NCBI RefSeq assembly: GCF_001648775.1
Contig: NZ_LVEJ01000029.1
Coordinates: 62,001-126,000 of the forward strand
Length of the DNA: 64,000 bases
Reading direction: 5' to 3'
DNA from: Pseudomonas fluorescens
Lineage (GTDB): Bacteria > Pseudomonadota > Gammaproteobacteria > Pseudomonadales > Pseudomonadaceae
In this document: positions 1 through 7,904 of the stretch, in pieces
How positions within the stretch are numbered: the first letter of the stretch is position 1
How the letters are laid out: each line of letters opens with the position of its first letter
Program-made: the position numbers and the translations under genes
The notes under the pieces: generated by a model
Told to the model about the DNA's origin: nothing
Database searches by the model: none
The model's input: only the letters and a program-made list of their open reading frames with translations

Positions 1-1
1 G

Positions 2-751
2 GTGGAACTGGCGATGCGTTACGGCGAGCCGTCGATTGAAACCTGTTTGCGCAAGCTGGTGGCGGCGGGGCATACGCGCATTACGCTGGCGCCGCTGTAT
101 CCACAGTTCGCCGACAGCACCACGACCACGGTGATCGAAGAAGCCCGGCGGGTGATTCGGCAGAACAAACTCGACGTGCAACTGTCGGTGCTGCAACCGT
201 TTTACGATCAGCCGGAATACCTCGACGCGCTGGTTGAAAGTGCCCGACCGCATCTGCAGCAAGATTACGATCACTTGCTGTTGAGCTTCCACGGTTTGCC
301 CGAGCGGCATCTGACCAAGCTCGATCCGACCGGCAATCATTGCTTCAAGAGTGACGACTGCTGCAAGAACGCCTCGCCTGCTGTGTTGGCGACCTGTTAT
401 CGCGCGCAATGCCTGCGCACAGCAGCGCTGTTCGCCGAGCGCATGGGCCTGCCGGATGGCAAATGGTCGGTGTCGTTTCAGTCGCGTCTGGGCCGGGCCA
501 AGTGGATCGAGCCGTACACCGAAGCGCGGCTGGATGAGCTGGGTAAAAGCGGCGTGAAGAAGTTGCTGGTAATGTGCCCGGCGTTTGTTGCCGATTGCAT
601 CGAAACGCTGGAAGAGATTGGTGATCGCGGCAAGGAACAGTTCCGCGAAGCGGGGGGCGAGGAATTGGTGCTGGTGCCGTGCCTGAACGACGACGTGCAA
701 TGGGCGCAGGCCTTGGCAACCCTCTGCGAGCGAGCACCGCTGGCCCTCTAA
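2..751 (+). CDS. hemH: Ferrochelatase, 5'-truncated by the window edge
   Basis: Last step of protoheme synthesis: inserts Fe2+ into protoporphyrin IX. 249 residues are visible; bacterial ferrochelatases are about 340, so roughly 90 N-terminal residues lie before the window. The catalytic-histidine motif SFHGLPERH and the later CIETLEEIG segment carrying the conserved acidic metal-site residue are both present. A cysteine-rich stretch (HCFKSDDCCKN, then C at +14 and +19) sits in the middle, with further cysteines near the C-terminus (VPCLND, TLCER). Some proteobacterial ferrochelatases hold a [2Fe-2S] cluster, but I cannot tell whether these cysteines do. The gene is convergent with uraA, with a REP pair between them. 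Confidence 0.95.
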   Translation: MELAMRYGEPSIETCLRKLVAAGHTRITLAPLYPQFADSTTTTVIEEARRVIRQNKLDVQLSVLQPFYDQPEYLDALVESARPHLQQDYDHLLLSFHGLPERHLTKLDPTGNHCFKSDDCCKNASPAVLATCYRAQCLRTAALFAERMGLPDGKWSVSFQSRLGRAKWIEPYTEARLDELGKSGVKKLLVMCPAFVADCIETLEEIGDRGKEQFREAGGEELVLVPCLNDDVQWAQALATLCERAPLAL

Positions 752-762
752 AAGCCAAAAGC

Positions 763-826
763 TTCGCGAGCAGACTCGCTCCCACATTTGAATGCATTTC
801 AATGTGGGAGCGAGCCTGCTCGCGAA
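763..826. repeat. REP inverted pair (GTGGGAGCGAGC family)
   Basis: Two inverted copies of a palindromic REP element, 763-788 and 801-826, separated by 12 bases. The core is TTCGCGAGCAGACTCGCTCC on one arm and its complement, with one loop difference, on the other. It lies between the convergent hemH and uraA genes and could fold as one long hairpin in either transcript. Confidence 0.93.
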
Positions 827-857
827 TACTATCTGTCAGGCGATAAAGATCTAAAGG

Positions 858-2132
858 TTAGATCAGCGGCTCATCCGCCTTCTTGTTCTTCCAGCCATCA
901 TTGCCCGGCAGGATCAGGTTCAGCGCAATCGCCACCACCGCGCACAGCGCGATGCCTTTGAGGCCGAAGTCGTCTGGACCGGTGCCAGTGCCGACCAGCA
1001 CACCGCCAATCCCGAACACTAACGTCACCGACACGATCACCAGATTGCGTGCTTCGCCCAGATCGATCTTGTGACGGATCAGGGTGTTCATCCCCACCGC
1101 TGCGATCGAGCCGAACAACAGGCACAGAATCCCGCCCATCACCGGCACTGGAATGCTTTGCAGCAGCGCGCCGAACTTGCCGATAAACGCCAGGGTGATG
1201 GCGAAGACCGCCGCCCAGGTCATGATTTTCGGGTTGTAGTTTTTGGTCAGCATCACTGCGCCAGTCACTTCGGCGTAAGTGGTGTTTGGCGGGCCGCCGA
1301 ACAGGCCGGCGGCGGTGGTGGCAATGCCGTCACCGAGCAGGGTGCGATGCAGGCCCGGCTTCTTCAGATAGTCACGACCGGTCACGCTACCCACGGCAAT
1401 CACGCCGCCGATGTGTTCAATCGCCGGGGCCAATGCCACCGGAACGATGAACAGAATCGCCTGCCAATTGAATTCCGGCGCGGTGAAATGTGGAATTGCA
1501 AACCAGGGCGCGGCGGCAATCTTCGCGGTGTCGACCACGCCGAAATAGAACGACATGGCAAAACCGACCAGCACACCGGAAATGATCGGCACCAGACGGA
1601 AGATGCCTTTACCGAACACCGCCACGATCAACGTGGTCAGCAGCGCTGGCATCGAGATCAGCATCGCGGTCTGGTAGTGGATCAGTTCAGAACCGTCGCC
1701 AGCCTTGCCCATCGCCATGTTCGCGGCAATCGGCGCCATGGCCAGGCCAATGGAAATGATCACCGGACCAATCACTACCGGCGGCAGCAAACGGTCGATG
1801 AAGCCCGTGCCTTTGATCTTCACGGCAAGGCCGAGGAAGGTGTAGACGAAACCGGCCGCCATCACGCCGCCCATGGTCGCAGCAAGGCCGAACTGGCCCT
1901 TGGCGAGAATGATCGGGGTGATGAAAGCGAAGCTCGACGCGAGAAACACCGGCACCTGACGCCCGGTGACGATCTGGAACAGGATCGTCCCCAGACCCGC
2001 GGTAAACAGTGCCACGTTCGGGTCCAGGCCCGTGATCAGCGGCATCAGCACCAAAGCGCCGAAAGCCACGAACAGCATCTGGGCGCCGGACAGCACCGTG
2101 CGCCAGAGCGGATCGTTGAACTCTTGCTGCAT
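858..2132 (-). CDS. uraA: Uracil/xanthine permease (NCS2 family)
   Basis: Inner-membrane proton symporter of the nucleobase-cation symporter 2 family; the neighbouring upp makes uracil the likely substrate. 424 residues, hydrophobic throughout, in line with the 14-helix UraA fold. Family signatures seen: PAIEHIGGVIAVG (the conserved Glu-His-Ile-Gly in helix 8) and GGPPNTTYAEVTG (family form GG.P.TTYAEN.G). Translation starts 2 bases downstream of the upp stop, so the two are surely cotranscribed as upp-uraA: transport followed by phosphoribosylation. No terminator is seen after the stop, only the REP pair. Xanthine or other pyrimidine transport is possible but less likely. Confidence 0.93.
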   Translation of the reverse strand: MQQEFNDPLWRTVLSGAQMLFVAFGALVLMPLITGLDPNVALFTAGLGTILFQIVTGRQVPVFLASSFAFITPIILAKGQFGLAATMGGVMAAGFVYTFLGLAVKIKGTGFIDRLLPPVVIGPVIISIGLAMAPIAANMAMGKAGDGSELIHYQTAMLISMPALLTTLIVAVFGKGIFRLVPIISGVLVGFAMSFYFGVVDTAKIAAAPWFAIPHFTAPEFNWQAILFIVPVALAPAIEHIGGVIAVGSVTGRDYLKKPGLHRTLLGDGIATTAAGLFGGPPNTTYAEVTGAVMLTKNYNPKIMTWAAVFAITLAFIGKFGALLQSIPVPVMGGILCLLFGSIAAVGMNTLIRHKIDLGEARNLVIVSVTLVFGIGGVLVGTGTGPDDFGLKGIALCAVVAIALNLILPGNDGWKNKKADEPLI

Positions 2133-2134
2133 GG

Positions 2135-2773
2135 TTACGCGTCCTTCTGCTTGGTGCCGAAGATCTTGTCACCGGCGTCGCCAAGCCCTGGGATGATGTA
2201 ACCGTGCTCGTTCAAGCGCTCATCGATGGACGCGGTGTAGATGGTCACGTCCGGGTGAGCTTTTTCGACTGCTGCGATACCTTCCGGCGCGGCCACCAGC
2301 ACCATGGCGCGGATGTCTTTGCAGCCAGCCTTTTTCAGCAGGTCGATGGTCGCAACCATCGAGCTGCCAGTGGCGAGCATCGGGTCGATGATCATCGCCA
2401 ACCGTTCGTCGATTTCCGGAACCAGTTTTTCCAGATAGGTGTGCGCTTGCAGGGTTTCTTCGTTGCGGGCGACGCCCACAGCGGAAACCTTGGCACCCGG
2501 GATCAGGCTCAGCACGCCTTCGAGCATGCCGATGCCGGCGCGCAGGATCGGCACGACGGTGATCTTCTTGCCGGCGATTTTCTCGACCGACACGGTGCCG
2601 CACCAGCCTGCAATATCGTAGGACTCCAGCGGTAAATCTTTTGTAGCTTCATAGGTCAACAGGGCGCCGACTTCCTGAGCAAGCTCACGGAAGTTCTTGG
2701 TGCTGATATCGGCGCGGCGCATCAGGCCGAGTTTATGACGGATCAGCGGATGGCGGATCTCGAGGATGGGCAT
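2135..2773 (-). CDS. upp: Uracil phosphoribosyltransferase
   Basis: Salvage enzyme: uracil + PRPP to UMP + PPi, cytosolic. 212 residues, the normal length. The PRPP loop reads IIDPMLATGSSM (family DPMLATGGS) around residues 130-141, and the C-terminal uracil-binding region contains DERLNEHGYIIPGLGDAGD. First gene of the upp-uraA operon, divergent from hpt across about 160 bp that contain two perfect palindromes. The start has a purine-rich GGAG-type ribosome site (CCGGAGTTTTTCC) upstream. Confidence 0.97.
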   Translation of the reverse strand: MPILEIRHPLIRHKLGLMRRADISTKNFRELAQEVGALLTYEATKDLPLESYDIAGWCGTVSVEKIAGKKITVVPILRAGIGMLEGVLSLIPGAKVSAVGVARNEETLQAHTYLEKLVPEIDERLAMIIDPMLATGSSMVATIDLLKKAGCKDIRAMVLVAAPEGIAAVEKAHPDVTIYTASIDERLNEHGYIIPGLGDAGDKIFGTKQKDA

Positions 2774-2807
2774 GGAAAAACTCCGGCGGCGGGCAAAAAA
2801 ACCGGCC

Positions 2808-2845
2808 TAGATTAATCTATCCGAGGGTGATGTCCTATAGGACAT
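2808..2845. promoter_or_regulatory. Two perfect palindromes between upp and hpt (candidate operators)
   Basis: TAGATTAATCTA (2808-2819) and ATGTCCTATAGGACAT (2830-2845) are perfect palindromes of 12 and 16 bp whose centres are 24 bp apart. They lie in the divergent promoter region shared by upp-uraA and hpt. Neither is followed by a T run on either strand, so they are not intrinsic terminators. The site type is not one I recognise; E. coli PurR sites look different. Confidence 0.45.
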
Positions 2846-2935
2846 TCTGTACGTTAGTCCATAAAGGCTTGATTCGGCCTCAATGGATGCGTACCTTTGC
2901 CCGCTTTTCCAATTCCGCCACCCCTGGAGAGCGCC

Positions 2936-3493
2936 ATGTCCGCTGATCTCGAGCATATCCGTCAAATCATGCGAGAGGCTGACTGCCTGTACACCGAATC
3001 TGAAGTCGAGGCCGCCATTGCCCGCGTCGGTGCACAAATCAACGAACAACTGGCCGACAGCAACCCGGTGGTGTTCTGTGTGATGAACGGCGGGCTGATT
3101 TTCTCCGGCAAATTGCTGACGCATCTGCACTTCCCGCTGGAAGCGTCTTACCTGCACGCGACCCGTTATCGCAACGAAACCAGCGGCGGCGACCTGTTCT
3201 GGAAAGCCAAGCCGGAAGTCTCGTTCATCGACCGCGACGTGCTGATCATCGACGACATCCTTGATGAAGGTCACACCCTGGGCGCGATCATCGACTTCTG
3301 CAAACACGCCGGCGCGCGCAAAGTGCACACCGCCGTGCTGATCGACAAGGATCACGACCGCAAGGCGCGTCCTGACCTGAAAGCCGATTTCGTTGGCCTG
3401 CCGTGCATCGACCGTTACATCTTCGGTTACGGCATGGACTACAAAGGCTACTGGCGTAACGCCAACGGGATCTTTGCCGTAAAAGGCATGTAA
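2936..3493 (+). CDS. hpt: Hypoxanthine-guanine phosphoribosyltransferase
   Basis: Purine salvage: hypoxanthine or guanine + PRPP to IMP or GMP. The ATG at 2936 follows a GGAGAGCGCC ribosome site and gives 185 residues, the family length; an in-frame TTG 13 codons upstream lacks such a site. The type I PRPP-binding signature LIIDDILDEGHTLG (family VVDDILDTGxT) lies around residues 102-115. The C-terminal part has DFVGLPCIDRYIFGYGMDYKG, the nucleobase-contact region with conserved FxxGYGxDY. Divergent from the uracil operon; followed directly by a REP pair. Confidence 0.95.
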   Translation: MSADLEHIRQIMREADCLYTESEVEAAIARVGAQINEQLADSNPVVFCVMNGGLIFSGKLLTHLHFPLEASYLHATRYRNETSGGDLFWKAKPEVSFIDRDVLIIDDILDEGHTLGAIIDFCKHAGARKVHTAVLIDKDHDRKARPDLKADFVGLPCIDRYIFGYGMDYKGYWRNANGIFAVKGM

Positions 3494-3508
3494 TCCGCGC
3501 CTCGATCC

Positions 3509-3600
3509 AATGTGGGAGCGAGCCTGCTCGCGAAAGCGATCTTTCATTCAGCATAAGTGTTGAATGTGAAATTGCCTTCGCTAGCAGGCTAGCTCCCACA
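3509..3600. repeat. REP inverted pair with a compensated stem substitution
   Basis: Copy A (3509-3534) has the standard sequence TGGGAGCGAGCCTGCTCGCG. Copy B (3576-3600) reads TTCGCTAGCAGGCTAGCTCC: a G-C pair of the stem is replaced by T-A on both sides, so pairing is kept. It follows hpt and precedes another plus-strand gene, the only repeat here not between convergent genes. Confidence 0.9.
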
Positions 3601-3672
3601 GTTGTTTTGTGTGTGCTGATCCATCCGCGATACCCATGCTAGAGTGCTCGGCCCCGCCCTCCGGAGCCTGTC

Positions 3673-4152
3673 ATGCGCCTCTTGATCCGCAGCTTCGCCG
3701 CCCTGTTGCTGACCCTCAGCCTGCCCCTTTGCGCTGCGCCCATGCACAGCCAGTTCCTGCCGCCGGACGACCTGACCGTGCGCGATGCCGAGCCCGAGCA
3801 GCAGCAACTCATGCAGGTCACCGATTATTCCGTGGTCGTCGGCGCACAACGTCAGTCCAATCAACAACCGATCCCGGTCACTTCACCGCTGCTGATCCGC
3901 CTCAAGGGCAAGTCCCTGAACAAAGGCGCGACCATCACCCAGGTACTGGTCAATTTCGACGGCGAAAGCAAAAGCCTGAAAAAGCCGCTCTACGACGACA
4001 AGAGCAAGACCCTGACGTTGTTTTATCCACAGGCCCAATACCGCGTGATCATCGATCTGCTGCGCAATGACACCGTGTATGTGCAGTTCCTCAGTTATGC
4101 CAATGGCCACATCTGGGCCGATTTGCACACCGGGGCGGTGCGTTCGCGTTGA
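3673..4152 (+). CDS. Conserved hypothetical secreted protein
   Basis: 159 residues. An N-terminal signal peptide is clear: MRLLIRSFAALLLTLSLPLC followed by AAPMHS, so cleavage near residue 22 and a periplasmic location. There is no lipobox: the single Cys near residue 20 is not preceded by L-A/S-G. The mature part has no enzyme motif I know. It is mostly predicted beta strands (VTDYSVVVGAQRQ; TITQVLVNFDGESKS; YRVIIDLLRNDTVYVQFLSYANGH). A GGAG ribosome site (CCCTCCGGAGCC) precedes the ATG. The next gene follows after 63 bp that include a GC-rich hairpin around 4165-4190. Function unknown. Confidence 0.8.
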   Translation: MRLLIRSFAALLLTLSLPLCAAPMHSQFLPPDDLTVRDAEPEQQQLMQVTDYSVVVGAQRQSNQQPIPVTSPLLIRLKGKSLNKGATITQVLVNFDGESKSLKKPLYDDKSKTLTLFYPQAQYRVIIDLLRNDTVYVQFLSYANGHIWADLHTGAVRSR

Positions 4153-4215
4153 GCCGGGCCGCCGGGCAGGGGTAAACTGCCCGCCCCGTGTCATGTCTGC
4201 GAGCTGGAGTCGGCA

Positions 4216-4503
4216 ATGCGTAAAGATAAGAAACAAGTGATTGGTGACGAGATCGGCGATGAGCAGATCAAGCTGTTCCTCGATTTTGAACCGGTCGACG
4301 CCACTTCGCCGTCGCTGCACAAACTGATCAAGGCCTACCGTGGTCTGCGCATCGACGACTTCGAACGCTTCCTCGGCTTCTTCGTTGCGGCGGGTTATGA
4401 AGTCGATGGCAAGGACGAGCAGGGCAAGACCTTCGTTGAGCTGATCGCCGATCAGCGCAACGCCCCGGACTACATCGAGCTGATCGAAAAGTCCCGCACC
4501 TGA
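4216..4503 (+). CDS. PA4642-family small protein
   Basis: 95 residues, charged and predicted soluble, alternating helix and acidic segments (MRKDKKQVIGDEIGDEQIKL; FEPVDATSPSLHKLIKAYRG). It looks like the short pseudomonad family named after PA4642 of P. aeruginosa, which sits in the same place next to mqo and near hpt. No signal peptide, membrane segment or catalytic motif. The function of the family is unknown to me. It is followed within 20 bp by a strong terminator shared with the convergent mqo. Confidence 0.85.
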   Translation: MRKDKKQVIGDEIGDEQIKLFLDFEPVDATSPSLHKLIKAYRGLRIDDFERFLGFFVAAGYEVDGKDEQGKTFVELIADQRNAPDYIELIEKSRT

Positions 4504-4520
4504 GACTTTTCCCAAGCATA

Positions 4521-4559
4521 AAAAAACGCCCCGCACTCACAGAGTACGGGGCGTTTTTT
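4521..4559. terminator. Bidirectional intrinsic terminator
   Basis: AAAAAACGCCCCG ... CGGGGCGTTTTTT: a stem of about 13 pairs with A and T runs on both sides, able to stop both the plus-strand PA4642-like gene and the minus-strand mqo. Confidence 0.93.
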
Positions 4560-4570
4560 ATGCGGCAAGA

Positions 4571-6079
4571 TCAAGCGTAGCTTGGGGTCTCGCTGCTTTC
4601 TTCAACCAGCTCCAGCGCGATGTTGTTCTGCGTGTTGATCTTGCGATACAGCGCAGCATCGGTTTCCAGAACCTTTTCACGGGCCGGGAAGATCTCGGCC
4701 AGTTTGCCGGCCCACTCACCCTTGGCCTTGGCCGGGAAGCACTTCTCGATCAATTCCAGCATGATCGAAACGGTCACCGACGCGCCTGGCGAAGCACCGA
4801 GCAGGGCGGCGAGGGAACCGTCCTTGGCTGCAACCAGTTCGGTACCGAATTGCAGGATGCCGCCCTTTTTCGGGTCTTTCTTGATGATCTGCACGCGCTG
4901 ACCGGCCACTTCCAGGCGCCAGTCTTCGGCTTTCGCTTCAGGGTAGAAGCGGCGCAGCGAATCCAGACGCTGTTCCATCGATTGCATCACTTCGCTGACC
5001 AGGTACTTGGTCAGGTCCATGTTGTTTTTCGCCACGGCCAGCATCGGCCCGATGTTGCCGGCGCGAACCGACAGCGGCAGGTCCATGAAGGAGCCGTGCT
5101 TGAGGAACTTGGTGGTGAAACCGGCGTAAGGTCCGAACAGCAGGGATTTCTTGCCGTCGACCACGCGGGTGTCCAGGTGCGGCACCGACATCGGTGGCGA
5201 ACCCACCGCGGCCTGGCTGTACACCTTGGCCTGATGCTGTTTGACCACTTCCGGGTTGTCGCAACGCAGCCACTGGCCGCTGATCGGGAAGCCGCCGAAG
5301 CCTTTGCTTTCTTCGATGCCCGAGGCCTGCAGCAATGGCAATGCCGCGCCACCTGCACCGAGGAAGACGAATTTGGCATCGACTTCACGGGTGTTGCCGC
5401 TGTTGACGTCCTTGATGCTGACGGTCCAGCCGCTGCCGTTACGCTTGAGGCCAGTGACGCGCTTGCAGTATTTGACTTGCGCGTCCGGCGCGCTGGTCAG
5501 GTGCTTGAGCAACTGATTGGTCAGGGCGCCGAAGTTGACGTCGGTGCCGTTCATCACGCGGGTCGCGGCAAGGACTTCGTCCGGCGAGCGGCCCGGCATC
5601 ATCAGCGGCATCCACTCGGCCATCTTGGCCTTGTCTTCGGTGTACTCCATGTCGGAGAACGCGTGATGCTTGTGCAGCACGTCGAAGCGCGACTTGAGGA
5701 AGGACACGCCTGAGTCGCCCTGGACGAAACTCAGGTGCGGCACCGGGCTGATGAAGGATTTGCACGAGCCGAACGTGCCTTTTTTGGTCAGGTACGACCA
5801 GAACTGCTTCGACACCTCGAACTGGGTGTTGATGTGCACGGCTTTCTTGATGTCGACGGTGCCATCGGCGGCTTGCGGCGTGTAGTTCAGCTCGCACAGG
5901 CCAGCGTGACCGGTACCGGCGTTGTTCCACGGGTTGGAACTCTCCGCAGCACCGGAATCCATCAGCTCGACGACTTCCAGCTTGATCGCGGGGTCGAGCT
6001 CTTTGAGCAGTACGGCCAAGGTGGCACTCATGATGCCGGCCCCAACCAGTACTACGTCGACTGCTTCGTTATGCGCCAT
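4571..6079 (-). CDS. mqo: Malate:quinone oxidoreductase
   Basis: FAD-dependent membrane-associated TCA-cycle enzyme: malate to oxaloacetate, electrons to quinone. 502 residues. The N-terminal dinucleotide-binding fold reads VVLVGAGIMSATLAVLLKEL (residues 9-28) and is followed by the Mqo-specific ESSNPWNNAGTGHAGLCELN segment; near the C-terminus LLGASPGASVTVSIMLELIE is also typical. A GGAG site (TTTTGGAGACGCGTTAA) precedes the ATG. Pseudomonas often has two mqo paralogues; this context (next to the PA4642 homologue) corresponds to mqoB of P. aeruginosa. Confidence 0.96.
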   Translation of the reverse strand: MAHNEAVDVVLVGAGIMSATLAVLLKELDPAIKLEVVELMDSGAAESSNPWNNAGTGHAGLCELNYTPQAADGTVDIKKAVHINTQFEVSKQFWSYLTKKGTFGSCKSFISPVPHLSFVQGDSGVSFLKSRFDVLHKHHAFSDMEYTEDKAKMAEWMPLMMPGRSPDEVLAATRVMNGTDVNFGALTNQLLKHLTSAPDAQVKYCKRVTGLKRNGSGWTVSIKDVNSGNTREVDAKFVFLGAGGAALPLLQASGIEESKGFGGFPISGQWLRCDNPEVVKQHQAKVYSQAAVGSPPMSVPHLDTRVVDGKKSLLFGPYAGFTTKFLKHGSFMDLPLSVRAGNIGPMLAVAKNNMDLTKYLVSEVMQSMEQRLDSLRRFYPEAKAEDWRLEVAGQRVQIIKKDPKKGGILQFGTELVAAKDGSLAALLGASPGASVTVSIMLELIEKCFPAKAKGEWAGKLAEIFPAREKVLETDAALYRKINTQNNIALELVEESSETPSYA

Positions 6080-6786
6080 TTAACGCGTCTCCAAAATCTG
6101 CAGCACCAAATTGTCGGCATGGCTGCCAGGCGTTCCGGGACAGATCAATTGTGTCCAGGCTATCCGTGGTCAGGTTCGCCATGTCCGAATCTTCGCAATT
6201 TTTCGCAACTTCGACGGATGCATGCGGCCTGGCTTTCAAGAGCTCCATGAACTCATTTCAGCACGTGGCTGGCAATTCGACTTATGGTCGAGACATCCGT
6301 TTTTGTGCAACCAAATCCGTAGCGGACAGGCTTCAGGCTCCGATGTTCGAGGTATACCCGGTCCTGTGTCGTTGGGCTGTTTCAGACGCTAATGGTGCAT
6401 GTTCAGACGCAAAACTATTCATTTGCTCGCCACACTCTTGTGAAGTTGTGAAAACCCGTTTTTTTCACGCTCTTTTGAAGACGTGAACCTCAAAAAAGGG
6501 CTGTCCAGGCTTGGCACCGTGCCCGAAGGGCAAAAACAACGCGGCGGCCGAGCGTATGACAGCTCTGCAGATTCGCGAAAAGCGGGTTTTTGCCGGAAGA
6601 ACAGGCAAGCGCGCCAACTTCACTCGATCTGTGTGGGCGGCTCTCTGTGGGCGATTTTGATGTCGATGCAAGCGCATTGACGCTGTTGCGGGGCCCGATC
6701 AGGAGACGTCCTTATAATCGGGGGGAGATTGTATCGAAGAAATGCGGGCAGTTGCTCGTGTTTAATGACTTTTATTAGGCATCCGG
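6080..6786. other. 707-bp gap upstream of mqo; no convincing gene
   Basis: Short frames exist but none has a ribosome site, codon bias or recognisable product. Visible features are a direct repeat TTCAGACGC at 6381-6389 and 6402-6410 (21-bp period), T-rich and A-rich tracts near 6450-6500, and a TATAAT hexamer at 6713-6718 with no properly spaced -35. The region probably holds the mqo promoter on the minus strand and could encode a small RNA, but I cannot show one. Confidence 0.5.
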
Positions 6787-7020
6787 TCAGATGCTCAACA
6801 TCGCCTGCACCCGTGCGCGGGGCTGCGACGCTATGACGCGGGCGCTGGAGGGCAGTGGCTGGTGTAACCAGTTGAGGCGGATTTCTTCGATTTCCACCCA
6901 ACCGTCGCCCATCGGTTGCAGGCTGCACTGCTTGAATGCCTGGCAGTGGCCGTTACGGTCGAGCAGGGCAAAGCTGCGGTGCAGCGGGCGTGGCGCGAAC
7001 AACGAGATCAGATAACGCAT
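6787..7020 (-). CDS. Small conserved hypothetical protein
   Basis: 77 residues, basic. An AAGGTA ribosome site lies about 9 bases before the ATG and codon use resembles the neighbours. The protein starts MRYLISLFAPRPLHRSF and has a central segment CSLQPMGDGWVEIEEIRLNW. No membrane helix, signal peptide or known motif beyond that. It is divergent from the lipoprotein gene on the other side. Probably a lineage-specific Pseudomonas protein of unknown function; a real gene is likely but not certain. Confidence 0.6.
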   Translation of the reverse strand: MRYLISLFAPRPLHRSFALLDRNGHCQAFKQCSLQPMGDGWVEIEEIRLNWLHQPLPSSARVIASQPRARVQAMLSI

Positions 7021-7224
7021 GGTTGAGTACCTTGTGGGGGACTGATTGCAAGGTTGCCAACACGCCGTGACGTGAACGTGTATGCCGGGTGAATAATCTG
7101 TGACAGGAACCGCTTTCCCACGGGTTTGTCAGACATTTCAGTATTCGCTGCCGGGCGCTGGTTACCCGCAGTGGCCCACCGCTATACTGCCGGCCTGTTT
7201 GTGCCTGATTCTGGAGAGAAGAGC

Positions 7225-7809
7225 ATGTTGCAACGCCTGTTGTTCGGTTTGATCACTGTGGCCGGTTTGACCCTGGCCGGCTGCGCCCACAGCCCGCAAC
7301 AACTGAGCCCGGAGCCGAAGCTGACCACTCAGCTGCCAGCGGTCGGTCGTGGCCAGCCAGTCGTGGTGCGCGTGGTTGACGGTCGTCCGTCGCCAACCCT
7401 CGGTACCCGTGGCGGTCTGTACCCGGAAACCAGCGCCATCACCGTGCAGCGCGAGCAGATTCTGCCGAAGTTGCAGGCTCAGGCTGAAGCCGCCGTGCGT
7501 CTGCTCGGGTTTACCCCGACCAACAACGCGCCGAATGCTCCACAGCTGACCGTGACCCTGGTCGAGCTGAAATACCAGTCGCCGAAAGAAGGCATGTACG
7601 TGACCGAAGCGACCATCGGCGCGACCTTCCGCTCCGACGTGCAAAACGCCAACCGCCGTTACAGCGGCCGTTACGGCGCGTCGCTGGATCAGCGTTTCGG
7701 CATGGCGCCGAACCAGGAAACCAACACCAAACTGGTCAGCGATGTATTGAGCGATGCGCTGACGCGTCTGTTCAAGGATCCGACGGTGGGTCAGGTTCTG
7801 GCTGAGTAA
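7225..7809 (+). CDS. YajG-family lipoprotein
   Basis: 194 residues from the ATG at 7225, chosen because GGAGAGAAGAGC sits directly before it; a longer frame beginning 33 codons earlier has no signal sequence. The N-terminus MLQRLLFGLITVAGLTLAGC is a lipoprotein signal with lipobox LAGC (lipidation at Cys20). The mature part (VVRVVDGRPSPTLGTRGGLY, then an alternating beta pattern ending TRLFKDPTVGQVL) fits the YajG family of envelope lipoproteins of unknown role. Followed by a terminator. Confidence 0.85.
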   Translation: MLQRLLFGLITVAGLTLAGCAHSPQQLSPEPKLTTQLPAVGRGQPVVVRVVDGRPSPTLGTRGGLYPETSAITVQREQILPKLQAQAEAAVRLLGFTPTNNAPNAPQLTVTLVELKYQSPKEGMYVTEATIGATFRSDVQNANRRYSGRYGASLDQRFGMAPNQETNTKLVSDVLSDALTRLFKDPTVGQVLAE

Positions 7810-7825
7810 GTTTTCGGCTGATGTG

Positions 7826-7863
7826 AAAAAGCCCGGGGCCAGTGATGGTTCCGGGCTTTTTTG
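7826..7863 (+). terminator. Intrinsic terminator after the YajG-like gene
   Basis: AAAAAGCCCGG, loop, CCGGGCTTTTTT: seven to eight GC-rich pairs followed by six T, 17 bp after the stop codon. Confidence 0.9.
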
Positions 7864-7904
7864 TGGGTGTCAGGTTCGGGACTTGTGGCGTATGGGAAAT
7901 CGAT

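Noticed and set aside
6677..6718. TTGACG ... TATAAT as a promoter upstream of 6787
   Set aside because: Spacer of 30 bp is too long, and no gene follows on the plus strand.
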